A DNA stretch of 64,000 nt from Maribacter sp. ACAM166 (GTDB taxonomy: Bacteria > Bacteroidota > Bacteroidia > Flavobacteriales > Flavobacteriaceae): contig NZ_VAUW01000004.1 in NCBI RefSeq assembly GCF_005771495.1, forward strand, positions 124,001-188,000. Direction: 5' to 3'. Position numbers and translations under genes: made by a program. The notes under the pieces are model-generated. The model was not told the DNA's origin. It worked only from the letters and a program-made list of their open reading frames with translations, and did no database searches. Shown here piece after piece: positions 35,431 through 42,710 of the stretch; position 1 is the first letter of the stretch, and each line of letters opens with the position of its first letter.

Positions 35431-36234
35431 ATGGCAATAAACCGGCATTATACCGGTGGCAATGAATGTGGCCATGAACATTCAGAACCGGCTATTAGGG
35501 CAATAAATTTAAGTACGTGGACAAATGCCATTAACAGAATTGCAAAAGACTTGCACAACGGTAAAATGGTGCCGGTAGATCTTGATGATGTGCTTATTAC
35601 AAAAACCTATGGTGAATTAAAGGATGCCACCACATTGGGTTTTGGTGCCACGTTTGGTAAAAGTAAGGCCAAGCCTTTTTTATTGGATAACGTGTTTAAA
35701 TTTTCGGTGGCTAAAACCTACCAACAATTAGTTGAAATGCAAGGTTTTTTAGTCGATGAAAAAGGACAATTAAGAACTTTTAAAGCCTTTAAGGATAAAG
35801 TTGATACGGTGCATGAAAAATACAACAACCGCTATTTAGAGGTTGAATATAACACCGCCAAACGTTCTGGCCAAGCTGCACAGCAATGGGTAGAAATACA
35901 AGATGAAAAAGATTTGTTTCCAAACTTGGTGTATCGCACCATTGGTGATAATCGGGTGCGCAAAACGCACGTAGAATTAGACGGCATCACCAAGCCTGTT
36001 GATGATCCATTTTGGGACGTGTACTACCCGCCAAACGATCACGGCTGTAGGTGTGGTGTGAAATCTACCGAAAAAGCAGCAACGGGGAATGCGAAGCCAA
36101 AGCCTATTAACGAAGCGTTTCAAAATAACGTGGGTAAGACCAACCAAGTTTTTACGGACAAGCACCCCTATTACACGATGGATAAACCCGCCAAGAATGC
36201 GGTGGATAAAAAGGTGGATGAAAAGAATAAATGA
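35431..36234 (+). CDS. MuF-like head morphogenesis protein (gp30-like)
   Basis: The 267-residue protein carries the MuF signature near the C terminus: VRKTHVELDGITKPVDDPFWDVYYPPNDHGCRCGVKS. The sequence HxxLdG...W..yyPPn...CRC is diagnostic. An N-terminal NECGHEHSEPA stretch could bind metal. It overlaps the gpG-like gene by 17 bp. It takes part in head assembly or DNA injection. Confidence 0.87.
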   Translation: MAINRHYTGGNECGHEHSEPAIRAINLSTWTNAINRIAKDLHNGKMVPVDLDDVLITKTYGELKDATTLGFGATFGKSKAKPFLLDNVFKFSVAKTYQQLVEMQGFLVDEKGQLRTFKAFKDKVDTVHEKYNNRYLEVEYNTAKRSGQAAQQWVEIQDEKDLFPNLVYRTIGDNRVRKTHVELDGITKPVDDPFWDVYYPPNDHGCRCGVKSTEKAATGNAKPKPINEAFQNNVGKTNQVFTDKHPYYTMDKPAKNAVDKKVDEKNK

Positions 36235-36736
36235 TATACCAGATTTTGAAGGGATGGCCGCCAAGCTTAAGAAAGATTTGGTGCGCTATGCTTCACGGGC
36301 CGGTACCAATTTCTTTCAAGATAGCTTTTACAATGAAGGCTTTACCGATCAGACTTTTGAAGCATGGCAGCCACGGGCAAACGATGTGGATCCTGGGCGC
36401 AAAATACTGGTGAAAAGTGCAGGGTTATTAAACAGCGTACGCATATTCAGTGCCAATGATCAAATGATTGAAATTGGTAGTGATGAAGTGCATGCCGAAA
36501 TACACAACAACGGTGGCACCATTAGAATACCGATTACCGCTAAAAGTCGGAAGTACTTTTGGTTTATGTTCAAACGCACCGGCAATGGTATGTGGAAGGG
36601 TTTAGCACTAACCAAAAAAACAGAATTAGTAGTGAACATACCCAAAAGGCAATTTATTGGTGAATCTGCCACGCTTATGGGGCAAATAGATGATTGGGTG
36701 GTACGAGAAATTAACAAACGTTTTAAAATGGCATAA
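36218..36736 (+). CDS. virion morphogenesis protein (gpG-like)
   Basis: From ATG at 36218 the protein is 172 residues: DIPDFEGMAAKLKKDLVRYA, FEAWQPRANDVDPGRKILVKSAGLLNSVRIFSANDQMIEIGSD, YAEIHNNGG-like VHAEIHNNGGTIRIPIT, and a C-terminal PKRQFIGESATLM. This is the pattern of Mu gpG/P2 gpS tail completion proteins. The longer open frame from 36089 lies inside the MuF gene in another frame and is not credible. Confidence 0.82.
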   Translation: MKRINDIPDFEGMAAKLKKDLVRYASRAGTNFFQDSFYNEGFTDQTFEAWQPRANDVDPGRKILVKSAGLLNSVRIFSANDQMIEIGSDEVHAEIHNNGGTIRIPITAKSRKYFWFMFKRTGNGMWKGLALTKKTELVVNIPKRQFIGESATLMGQIDDWVVREINKRFKMA

Positions 36737-36754
36737 ACAATAATACTAAAATTT

Positions 36755-37303
36755 ATGAATGCAAACGCAACATTATGGGATGGCCTTTACCTTGAATTGG
36801 CCGACCTGTTAACAACTGAAATAACTGAAATTCAATGGCTAGACCTTTGGCACAACCAAGTGGGGTTTTTAGATGAAGAACACCCATTTAGTACGCCTGC
36901 ACTTTTTTTGGGGTTTAGGGTGTTAAGCACAGAAGATCATGGCCGGTTGGCCCAACGGTTAACGGTGCAATTAGATGTGTATTATTTTTATGAAACGTTT
37001 AGCGATACTTTCAACGGTTCTTTTAATCAAGAAGATGCATTAGGCTATTTAAAGACCTTAAGCAACATTCACAAAACGCTGCATGGGCTAAGTGGTACAT
37101 GCTTTAGTGAAGCAAAGCGCACGGGCTTTGGGCCTGTTGATACCGGCAGTGCAGGCAACCTGTACCGCCAAACGTTTACTATGCTTGTGGAAGATGCCAC
37201 CGCCATGCCAGAAGAATCTGTGGCCATACCGGGTGATTTGGCAGTTAATGAAGGTGTGAAGCCAGTTGGGGTGAAGCCTAAACCTTATACGGTTTTGCAA
37301 TAA
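36755..37303 (+). CDS. phage tail terminator-like protein (Mu gp37 position)
   Basis: The 182-residue protein follows gpG in the rightward late operon and has a compact alpha/beta pattern: YLELADLLTTEITEIQWLDLWHNQV, FSTPALFLGFRV, RLTVQLDVYYFYETF, RQTFTMLVEDATAM. The order resembles that of Mu gpG-gp36-gp37 and P2 tail terminators. The C-terminal VKPVGVKPKPYTV is proline-rich. It is the last gene before a terminator. Confidence 0.55.
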   Translation: MNANATLWDGLYLELADLLTTEITEIQWLDLWHNQVGFLDEEHPFSTPALFLGFRVLSTEDHGRLAQRLTVQLDVYYFYETFSDTFNGSFNQEDALGYLKTLSNIHKTLHGLSGTCFSEAKRTGFGPVDTGSAGNLYRQTFTMLVEDATAMPEESVAIPGDLAVNEGVKPVGVKPKPYTVLQ

Positions 37304-37326
37304 ACAATTTGTGGTTAGCAATAAAA

Positions 37327-37349
37327 AAGCCCCTATTATGGGGCTTTTT
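37327..37349. terminator. bidirectional terminator between converging operons
   Basis: AGCCCC-TATTAT-GGGGCT is flanked by an A-run on the left and TTTTTC on the right. It can stop both the rightward head operon and the leftward early operon, which ends at 37353. Confidence 0.85.
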
Positions 37350-37352
37350 CTG

Positions 37353-37544
37353 TTAGTGTGGACTGGGTTTGTTGAACATATACAACCTTATTTCGTCTAC
37401 GGTGGGCAAATGCTCCCGTAGTTCTTCTAAGGTATCATAGCGTTCTTCGTGCAGGTCTACATCTTTGTTAAGGTGCTGTAGAACCGTTACAAGGCTCTGC
37501 ATTCTACGGTAGCGGGTTTCCGCTTCTTGTGCTGTATTGCTCAT
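37353..37544 (-). CDS. small hypothetical phage protein
   Basis: The 63-residue protein is helical and charged (YRRMQSLVTVLQHLNKDVDL, YDTLEELREHLPTVDEIRL). Its start overlaps the stop of the antirepressor-like gene (ATGA), so it is translationally coupled. It is the last gene of the early leftward region. Confidence 0.55.
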   Translation of the reverse strand: MSNTAQEAETRYRRMQSLVTVLQHLNKDVDLHEERYDTLEELREHLPTVDEIRLYMFNKPSPH

Positions 37545-38056
37545 AGTCCTAGTTTTTGAATTAAGCTTAAGCGTATAGCCTTATCGTCTATTCTGGCAAC
37601 ATCTGCAAGAATATCGACCAAACGTGCCTGTGTAAGCCTGTTGTGGTTTCTTTTACCAATTGCCTTGGGGGTAGATGTCATTAAGCTACCAAATAGATCG
37701 CGGTGCTCGTCAACTTTAATAATTAGATCCTCTGCCCAATCCCTAAAAAGTTTGGCACGTTCACTCTTTATGAAGAAGCCCAAACGGACAATACCCCGTT
37801 TTGTCCACATAGTTCCACGTGTTGATCCTTTAGCACCGTTGGTAATACCAACGGTGCTAATAAAGTGCTTGCCTTCAACAAGTTCTTCTGTATGATCCCT
37901 TTTGTGGGTTCTAATTGTGTATGGACTTACACCATAACCTAAAGCCACCTCTTTGGTAGGCAATAAAAATTCATGTTGGTGGTTTGGGTAGACCGCTACG
38001 GCCAAACCATCCGTTACTTGCATTTTAAGCTTGCCAGCATTCTTTTCTTTGTGCAT
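37541..38056 (-). CDS. antirepressor-like DNA-binding protein (BRO/ORF6N type)
   Basis: From ATG at 38056 the protein has 171 residues. It carries FLLPTKEVALGYGVSPYTIR, then THKRDHTEELVEGKHFISTV, TMWTKRGIVRLGFFIKSERA and KLFRDWAEDLIIKV, the succession seen in phage antirepressors of the BRO-N/ORF6N group: HTH, variable loop, then the ERAKxFRdWae segment. The longer frame starts at a TTG (38101) within a long inverted repeat, so I prefer the ATG. It could act on the CI-like repressor or regulate late genes. Confidence 0.6.
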   Translation of the reverse strand: MHKEKNAGKLKMQVTDGLAVAVYPNHQHEFLLPTKEVALGYGVSPYTIRTHKRDHTEELVEGKHFISTVGITNGAKGSTRGTMWTKRGIVRLGFFIKSERAKLFRDWAEDLIIKVDEHRDLFGSLMTSTPKAIGKRNHNRLTQARLVDILADVARIDDKAIRLSLIQKLGL

Positions 38057-38095
38057 CTGAAAAGGTTTTATATACGAAGCCCCCACTTTAGGTTT

Positions 38096-38208
38096 GCACA
38101 AACAATCAAAGATTGAGAGTAGGACGGTTTACCGTTCCAAAACCATTGCGAGGGCTTCGCTATCGTTAAAAAATAAATCTAAGGATTGAACCTTTGACTT
38201 GTTTGTGC
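38096..38208 (-). promoter_or_regulatory. long imperfect inverted repeat, structured leader of the antirepressor-like gene
   Basis: GCACAAACAATCAAAGATT (38096-38114) pairs with AACCTTTGACTTGTTTGTGC (38189-38208): 18 of 19 positions pair, with one bulged base. The 74-nt interior has two further hairpins, ACGGT-TT-ACCGT (38124-38135) and GCGA-GGGCT-TCGC (38148-38160). As RNA this would be a closed multi-branch structure just before the antirepressor-like start codon. Confidence 0.6.
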
Positions 38209-38231
38209 GATGTAAAAGTAGTAATTTTCTT

Positions 38232-38649
38232 TTAATTCAAAAATTTTAAAATTAGCGAATCTGCTTTATTCAAAGAAAGAGTATCAGTGTAACCATATTT
38301 TCTTGCTAAATATATATGGTGTTTTGCTCGTATTAATGTAGTGTCAAATTGCTTTTCTCTAATTAAAATTCTAGCATTCTGGATTTGTGCTATCTAATTT
38401 GATTAGTTTTTTTAAATATTCTTCGGCATAATAGTATCCTTTATTTTCTATAAAATTCATTGAAATTAAATACAGTGCTTCCTCATTTTGTGGATTAGCC
38501 TTTAACGCATTTTTCAAGTAACTACGATATTCTGAACTTTTAGGGTAATTTTTATGTGTTTCTTTTGCTTTTTCAACCCATTCATCTGAGGATTGGGCAA
38601 AGGAAAATGCCGACAACAACAGCGTGCTAATAATTAATAGATTTTTCAT
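38232..38649 (-). pseudogene. exported TPR-like protein, frameshifted near its 3' end
   Basis: A signal peptide (MKNLLIISTLLLSAFSFAQS) is followed by a TPR-like helical region (YRSYLKNALKANPQNEEALYLISMNFIENKGYYYAEEYLKKLIKLD). The first frame stops at 38371 after STNPEC. One base away the reading continues as NARILIREKQFDTTLIRAKHHI and on to FLN with a stop at 38232, the same style of sequence. A single-base indel seems to have split the gene. It is a moron-type accessory gene in the prophage. Confidence 0.55.
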
Positions 38650-38681
38650 TTTTAAATAATTTATGGTTATTAGTAATTTGT

Positions 38682-38861
38682 GAATTTATCGTATTATTTG
38701 GTTTTAAGGCTAAAATAATATTCTGCAAAATCTAGCAATTCTGCTTTTGTAAATTGGTAAGGTTCATTGTTGCCTAAATCCTTGTCCTGTAATTGCCATT
38801 TATTATAAGCTTCTTCTAACTTCATCTGTATTTTTTTTTGCGAATTTATCGTATTATTTGG
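38682..38861. repeat. 20-bp direct repeat pair flanking a small gene
   Basis: GAATTTATCGTATTATTTGG occurs at 38682-38701 and 38842-38861, 160 bp apart. The two copies bracket the 43-aa gene at 38694-38825, the first overlapping its 3' end. It may mark insertion of the small gene as a unit, or two protein-binding sites. Confidence 0.6.
38694..38825 (-). CDS. 43-aa acidic peptide
   Basis: ATG at 38825 opens a 43-codon frame to TAA at 38694 (starts MKLEEAYNKWQLQDKDLGNN, then PYQFTKAELLDFAEYYFSLK). The composition is protein-like and amphipathic. It lies between the direct-repeat copies in the accessory zone of the prophage. No family is recognised. Confidence 0.5.
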   Translation of the reverse strand: MKLEEAYNKWQLQDKDLGNNEPYQFTKAELLDFAEYYFSLKTK

Positions 38862-39091
38862 ATATATATGAATTTGGTAGGTGAACTAACCACAACAGTT
38901 GCTAAAATGCATTAAAACGCATCTTAGCTTTGTGTTATCGGGAATAACCTCAATGTCGCTAAAAAGCTCCTTTCGCATACGGAAAAGCAAACTACGCAAG
39001 GGCTTCATTTGCAACTTTTTCCTAATTCCCGATAACGAGGTCGGGTAACAAATAAAAAAAGACCCCTTCGGTTCGTGCCTCACCGATGTAA
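38826..39091. other. accessory non-coding stretch with inverted repeats
   Basis: GTTATCGGGAAT (38934-38945) and ATTCCCGATAAC (39025-39036) are perfect 12-bp inverted repeats 79 bp apart. A 72-codon minus-strand frame across them has poor composition and I do not call it. The stretch resembles a non-coding recombination or repeat element. Confidence 0.5.
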
Positions 39092-39554
39092 TTAACCGTA
39101 CCATTCGTCCAATGAACTACCTCCGCAAGCATCACAACCAAAACCAGTTCTATCATTCTGAATGTTGCAACATCCAAGGCAATAGTATCCTAGCAATTCA
39201 TCCTCTTCAAAATTCAAATCATCACCTCTATGGATTTCATAAGCAAGTTTTGAAAGTTCATCTAAAGAATCAATAACGTGCTGAGGACAATCATCGTCAA
39301 TCCTTGCGCTTCCGTGAGTTAATTTTACTCTTTTCATTTTCTATTTATTAATTTAAGTTATTAATCAACCGTTTACTTTCCCGTATGAAGTGACTCCCGA
39401 TAACACAGGGTATATGCCAATGTAGGTTTGTCACTAATCCCAAGGTTTGCGTGGGGTCTTCTTTTCTTTGACCGCTGTTTGCCTGTTCCCGAAACCAAAA
39501 GCAGAAAAAGCTTTCGTTTCTTCACGAGCACATCGGCACATACCCGACCTCGTT
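39034..39554. repeat. cassette-like unit bounded by perfect 14-bp inverted repeats
   Basis: AACGAGGTCGGGTA (39034-39047) and TACCCGACCTCGTT (39541-39554) are exact reverse complements about 500 bp apart and enclose the zinc-ribbon gene. A related copy, CCCGATAACACAGGGTATATG, is at 39396-39416. Repeats of this kind border small single-gene cassettes in Flavobacteriaceae genomes and recall attC-like or palindromic mobile units. Confidence 0.5.
39092..39337 (-). CDS. small zinc-ribbon protein
   Basis: The 81-residue protein is acidic in its N-terminal half. Near the C terminus it carries paired cysteine motifs, YYCLGCCNIQ and FGCDACGGSS, i.e. two CxxC knuckles about 12 residues apart, a zinc-ribbon. 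It lies alone inside the inverted-repeat-bounded unit in the prophage accessory region. The gene looks like a mobile cassette; function unknown. Confidence 0.65.
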   Translation of the reverse strand: MKRVKLTHGSARIDDDCPQHVIDSLDELSKLAYEIHRGDDLNFEEDELLGYYCLGCCNIQNDRTGFGCDACGGSSLDEWYG

Positions 39555-39616
39555 GTAGTTAATTTAAAAAGGATTCAACAATCGATTCACAAAGCTGCTG
39601 TGGGATTAATGAGCGT
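39338..39616. other. non-coding part of the cassette unit
   Basis: About 280 bp between the zinc-ribbon and methyltransferase genes hold the repeat copies described at 39396-39416 and 39541-39554. A plus-strand frame at 39447-39809 is antisense to the methyltransferase 3' end and is rejected. Confidence 0.5.
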
Positions 39617-40957
39617 TCAAACATTAAGTTTATTTAAAATCTCACATAGCACATTTACTACTATACTATTGCCCGCCTGTTTGTATGCTTGTGTGTTACT
39701 CACTTTAGAAATATCAAACGTATCAGGAAAATCCATTAAGCGAAAACATTCACGAGGGGTTAATTTTCTAATAGTACTATTGTGTTTTAGTAATTTTGGG
39801 TCTTTATAATCTCGTGATAATAGTGATGGTGAAGTGTGAAAATACTCTCTTAAAGATTCATTTCTATGTGCGGTATCAATGATGCTTACCTCTACATTAT
39901 CTTTTTGAACACTGGTAATGGTATTTGAGGTGAGGTTATGATTTATTTCTAATATTTGTTGTGTATGCCCGCCTTGGGTTCTATCTGATAGATTTTCAGT
40001 GCTTCTACCTCTAAAAGCACCAATTACCACTTGATTACAAGATGTGTCTAAAGTTTGGGCAACATTTTTACCTACACGGCCACGCCTTGTTTTTGAATCT
40101 GGTTGTGATAAATTGACACTATCACCGGTATAGGCTTTTTCATAGCCTTTTTTGGTGGCAGATTTTACTTTAATATAATTATCAGTATTGCGTGATCCTG
40201 AATTGGTTGTGATGCTCCTTGCCGGGCTATCAATACAAGAAGGGCTAAATGCAAAACCATTACCTTTTTCGATTTGTCTTTCTGCGTGGCTTAAAAAGCC
40301 ATTTAACATTTTATCGCTTAAATAAAATTTCTTATCGACATCTTTTTCTAAAATATCTTTTAGCTTTTTTTTCAATGGATATGGCTTTGGCCAATTAAAA
40401 TTATTATCTACATCATCACGAATACCAATTATAAAAACACGCTCACGGTTCTGCGGTACGCCATAATGCTTTGCGTTCAATACTTTGTGGTAAATATGAT
40501 ACGGTGCAGCATCTTCACGGGGAAATATTACCGGGTTTCCGTTTACAGATTTACCGCCAAGCATATCAACCCAAATTTGAAATGTTCGGCCACTGGCATC
40601 ACTCAACAATCCTTTTACATTCTCAAAAATGAAATAACGGGGTTTATTCTCAATAATAAATTGATGGCTATTGTAAAATAAAAGCCCTCTTTTATCGGTT
40701 TCGCCTTTTCGTTTACCTGCTAGTGAAAAGGCTTGGCACGGTGGTGAGGTCATGTATATATCTACACTCTTTTTGGGGATTTTTCTATCATAGACATCAA
40801 AAGGATAATATAAAGGTTCGCCATAGTTAGCTGTGTATATTGCACGGGCGTAATTATCCATATCACATGCAAATATTGTTCTATATTTTATGTTCAATCT
40901 CCGTAATGCTTGGTCAAATGCACCAACGCCACTAAAATCACTTGCTACGTTTATCAT
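39617..40957 (-). CDS. DNA (cytosine-5)-methyltransferase
   Basis: The 446-residue protein has the ordered C5 methyltransferase motifs. Motif I is SDFSGVGAFDQAL at residues 6-18. Motif IV is TSPPCQAFSLAGKRKG with the catalytic Cys at 74. Motif VI is FENVKGL near residue 115, and motif VIII is PQNRERVFIIG. The C-terminal motifs are RKLTPRECFRLMDFPD and QAGNSIVVNVL. No restriction endonuclease lies beside it, so it is an orphan methylase, probably protecting phage DNA from host restriction. Its start is 3 bp from the preceding small gene. Confidence 0.93.
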   Translation of the reverse strand: MINVASDFSGVGAFDQALRRLNIKYRTIFACDMDNYARAIYTANYGEPLYYPFDVYDRKIPKKSVDIYMTSPPCQAFSLAGKRKGETDKRGLLFYNSHQFIIENKPRYFIFENVKGLLSDASGRTFQIWVDMLGGKSVNGNPVIFPREDAAPYHIYHKVLNAKHYGVPQNRERVFIIGIRDDVDNNFNWPKPYPLKKKLKDILEKDVDKKFYLSDKMLNGFLSHAERQIEKGNGFAFSPSCIDSPARSITTNSGSRNTDNYIKVKSATKKGYEKAYTGDSVNLSQPDSKTRRGRVGKNVAQTLDTSCNQVVIGAFRGRSTENLSDRTQGGHTQQILEINHNLTSNTITSVQKDNVEVSIIDTAHRNESLREYFHTSPSLLSRDYKDPKLLKHNSTIRKLTPRECFRLMDFPDTFDISKVSNTQAYKQAGNSIVVNVLCEILNKLNV

Positions 40958-40959
40958 AA

Positions 40960-41151
40960 TTAATATTTGGTTCTGTAATACACTATATCTTCAATGGTTT
41001 TGGGCTTTAAATAATATTTTTCTTCCATCTTAATAAAAATGTAGGCATCTGTAAATTTGCGTACATTTTTATACGTGTCATTGCACATCTCTGCATAGGT
41101 TTCACGCATTGCGGTATATTTTCTTAGGGTGTTTTCATTGTCTTGTGCCAT
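40960..41151 (-). CDS. small helical phage protein
   Basis: The 63-residue protein is charged and helical (LRKYTAMRETYAEMCNDTYK, FIKMEEKYYLKPKTIEDIVY). It is directly upstream of the methyltransferase (2-bp gap) and probably co-translated with it. The pattern LKPKTIEDIV could be a short HTH. No family is recognised. Confidence 0.5.
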   Translation of the reverse strand: MAQDNENTLRKYTAMRETYAEMCNDTYKNVRKFTDAYIFIKMEEKYYLKPKTIEDIVYYRTKY

Positions 41152-41200
41152 CTTATTGGGTTGTTAGTTGATGGTTGTTTGTTTATAGGTTTTCATTATG

Positions 41201-41434
41201 CTAATTTTTAAGGTTATTACTTCTTTTGATAATCTTATAATTAAACCACCTGCGCAATGCATAGCCACGCAATACGCTGATAATGGTAAAGTATATGGTG
41301 ATGATAAGATTGGTGCCGGCATTGGTGCTTATACCCACCAATGGAAATATTAAAAAGGTAGATGCGAACGACACCATGAAGCCTATGGCGGTATTGGTCA
41401 ACGATTCTATGAAGCTTTGTTTTTTAGTTTGCAT
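41201..41434 (-). CDS. DUF7220-like two-span membrane protein
   Basis: The 77-residue protein reads KKQSFIESLTNTAIGFMVSF, with a second span, GTNLIITIYFTIISVLRGYA, and the conserved tail LRRWFNYK. This SxxEsl.Nt..G.......q..vfP pattern belongs to small phage membrane proteins of the DUF7220 type. Role unknown, possibly superinfection related. Confidence 0.65.
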   Translation of the reverse strand: MQTKKQSFIESLTNTAIGFMVSFASTFLIFPLVGISTNAGTNLIITIYFTIISVLRGYALRRWFNYKIIKRSNNLKN

Positions 41435-41485
41435 TTGTAGTTTACTTATAAGTTAATTTTTAAACTGCCTGCCGTTGCTACTGGT

Positions 41486-41953
41486 TTACTCTTCATCTTC
41501 CCATTGGCGTTGGTGCAGATAGGTGTCGGGGTTGCATTTGGCTATGCCGTTGTGGTTTCTTAAGTAGTTGTTATATCGGCTTATATAATCAATGGCCTTT
41601 AGTTTGGTGGCATCATTCAGCTTGGCCCACAATAGCTTTGACCTTGTTATTTTGCGTTTATGCCCGTAGGCATCCCAAAAGGCTTGAAACGTTAATAGGG
41701 GCAACCCAACGGCTACATCAAACACCAATTGTTTTTCTTTATTTCGGATCTTTGATAATTCTTTAGCAGTAGCTTCCATATATGGGAAATTACCATTGTT
41801 GAATAACCAATTTATCTGCTTAGGTTCCATAATACCATCCAACACTTCAAAGCTTTTTAAAACCCCGTTTAAATGGTATTTAAACACCCAAACATCTGGG
41901 CGGTGCTTTGCCTTTACAGTGTAGGTGGTTAATTGTTCGTTGTTGTTTGCCAT
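41486..41953 (-). CDS. hypothetical early phage protein with replication-protein-like C terminus
   Basis: The 155-residue protein ends with FWDAYGHKRKITRSKLLWAKLND, then KAIDYISRYNNYLRNH and PDTYLHQRQWEDEE. The succession F..Y.kK..k..a...w..L......a...y...yl......p.tyL....W resembles the C-terminal domain of phage replication/DnaT-like proteins. The N terminus (YTVKAKHRPDVWVFKYHLNG) is unrecognised. It shares its start base with the stop of the next gene upstream. Confidence 0.5.
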   Translation of the reverse strand: MANNNEQLTTYTVKAKHRPDVWVFKYHLNGVLKSFEVLDGIMEPKQINWLFNNGNFPYMEATAKELSKIRNKEKQLVFDVAVGLPLLTFQAFWDAYGHKRKITRSKLLWAKLNDATKLKAIDYISRYNNYLRNHNGIAKCNPDTYLHQRQWEDEE

Positions 41954-42270
41954 TATGCTAATTTTTGGTTGATTTCATCGGCCACGCTTCGCAATAAGTA
42001 ATTTTCTTGTATGCTTGTGGCTTCTATTATTAATCTTAAGAATACTTCTAAGGCATCGGCTTCATAATATTGAAGCTTTAATTTAAAGGGCTTATTAACC
42101 GGGTAGATGTTAATTTGTTTTTTTGCCAATGTTTTTGCCACTTGATGAAGTACGGCACGTTCTACATTTTGCCATCTATTTTGGGCCGGCTCAAAGCTTG
42201 TTTGGCTTAACTCATGATTAATAGCCTTTAACTTTTCTAAATTCAGCTGCACTTTAATTGGTTGCGCCAT
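41953..42270 (-). CDS. hypothetical early phage protein
   Basis: The 105-residue protein is helical, with QNRWQNVERAVLHQVAKTLA in the middle and ALEVFLRLIIEATSIQENYL towards the C terminus. It overlaps both neighbours and belongs to the early operon. No family is recognised. Confidence 0.5.
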   Translation of the reverse strand: MAQPIKVQLNLEKLKAINHELSQTSFEPAQNRWQNVERAVLHQVAKTLAKKQINIYPVNKPFKLKLQYYEADALEVFLRLIIEATSIQENYLLRSVADEINQKLA

Positions 42271-42539
42271 CGTGTTGATGTTATTTTTTTAGGTTGAAAA
42301 TAATAGGGCCTGTTTAGGGCTATACTTGTAAACGTGAAAAAGGTATCTTGGCATTCTAATTGGGCATCTTCTAACGGCATTTTTTCTATCAAATCGATAT
42401 TAAAATCAAGGCGCACGATTTCTTTGTAAATTTTTATTTTTTGTGGGCGGGTTAACCCCCCCGGCCCAGGATCATCTAAAAAAGCAATTAGCCTTTCGAT
42501 TAAATCATAGTATTCTTTTAATTTTGATTTGAATTTCAT
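42243..42539 (-). CDS. hypothetical early phage protein
   Basis: From ATG at 42539 the protein is 98 residues (MKFKSKLKEYYDLIERLIAF, then DDPGPGGLTRPQKIKIYKEI). The ATG lies two bases after the stop of the small cysteine protein, so it is preferred over upstream starts. It is mostly helical. No family is recognised. Confidence 0.5.
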   Translation of the reverse strand: MKFKSKLKEYYDLIERLIAFLDDPGPGGLTRPQKIKIYKEIVRLDFNIDLIEKMPLEDAQLECQDTFFTFTSIALNRPYYFQPKKITSTRWRNQLKCS

Positions 42540-42541
42540 AG

Positions 42542-42688
42542 TTAACATTCTGTTATTGCGCATGAAACATACTTGCAATCTGGGCATTGTAGCTGCACTG
42601 TTTCACACGTGGCACATGTTATTGTCACGTTTAATAATCCGTTTTCATGGGTGCAGATTTCTTGTAATATTTTCAGGTACCAGTTCAT
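42542..42688 (-). CDS. 48-aa cysteine-rich (zinc-ribbon-like) peptide
   Basis: The frame from ATG at 42688 to TAA at 42542 encodes MNWYLKILQEICTHENGLLN followed by TCATC, a short spacer, CPDC and two more cysteines. The paired CxxC knuckles indicate a small zinc-binding protein. It lies in tight tandem with its neighbours in the early operon and is too short for most gene finders. Confidence 0.6.
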   Translation of the reverse strand: MNWYLKILQEICTHENGLLNVTITCATCETVQLQCPDCKYVSCAITEC

Positions 42689-42710
42689 TTAATTGTTCGG
42701 ATTTTTAAGG

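Noticed and set aside
36089-36217. 5' extension of the gpG-like frame
   Set aside because: This part overlaps the conserved end of the MuF-like gene in another frame and translates to a Arg/Trp-rich shadow; the ATG at 36218 fits the family.
38886-39104. 72-codon minus-strand frame across inverted repeats
   Set aside because: Its translation crosses palindromic repeat DNA, overlaps the zinc-ribbon gene end and has no domain; the DNA is better explained as a repeat element.
39447-39809. 120-codon plus-strand frame
   Set aside because: Antisense to the methyltransferase C terminus and to the cassette repeats.
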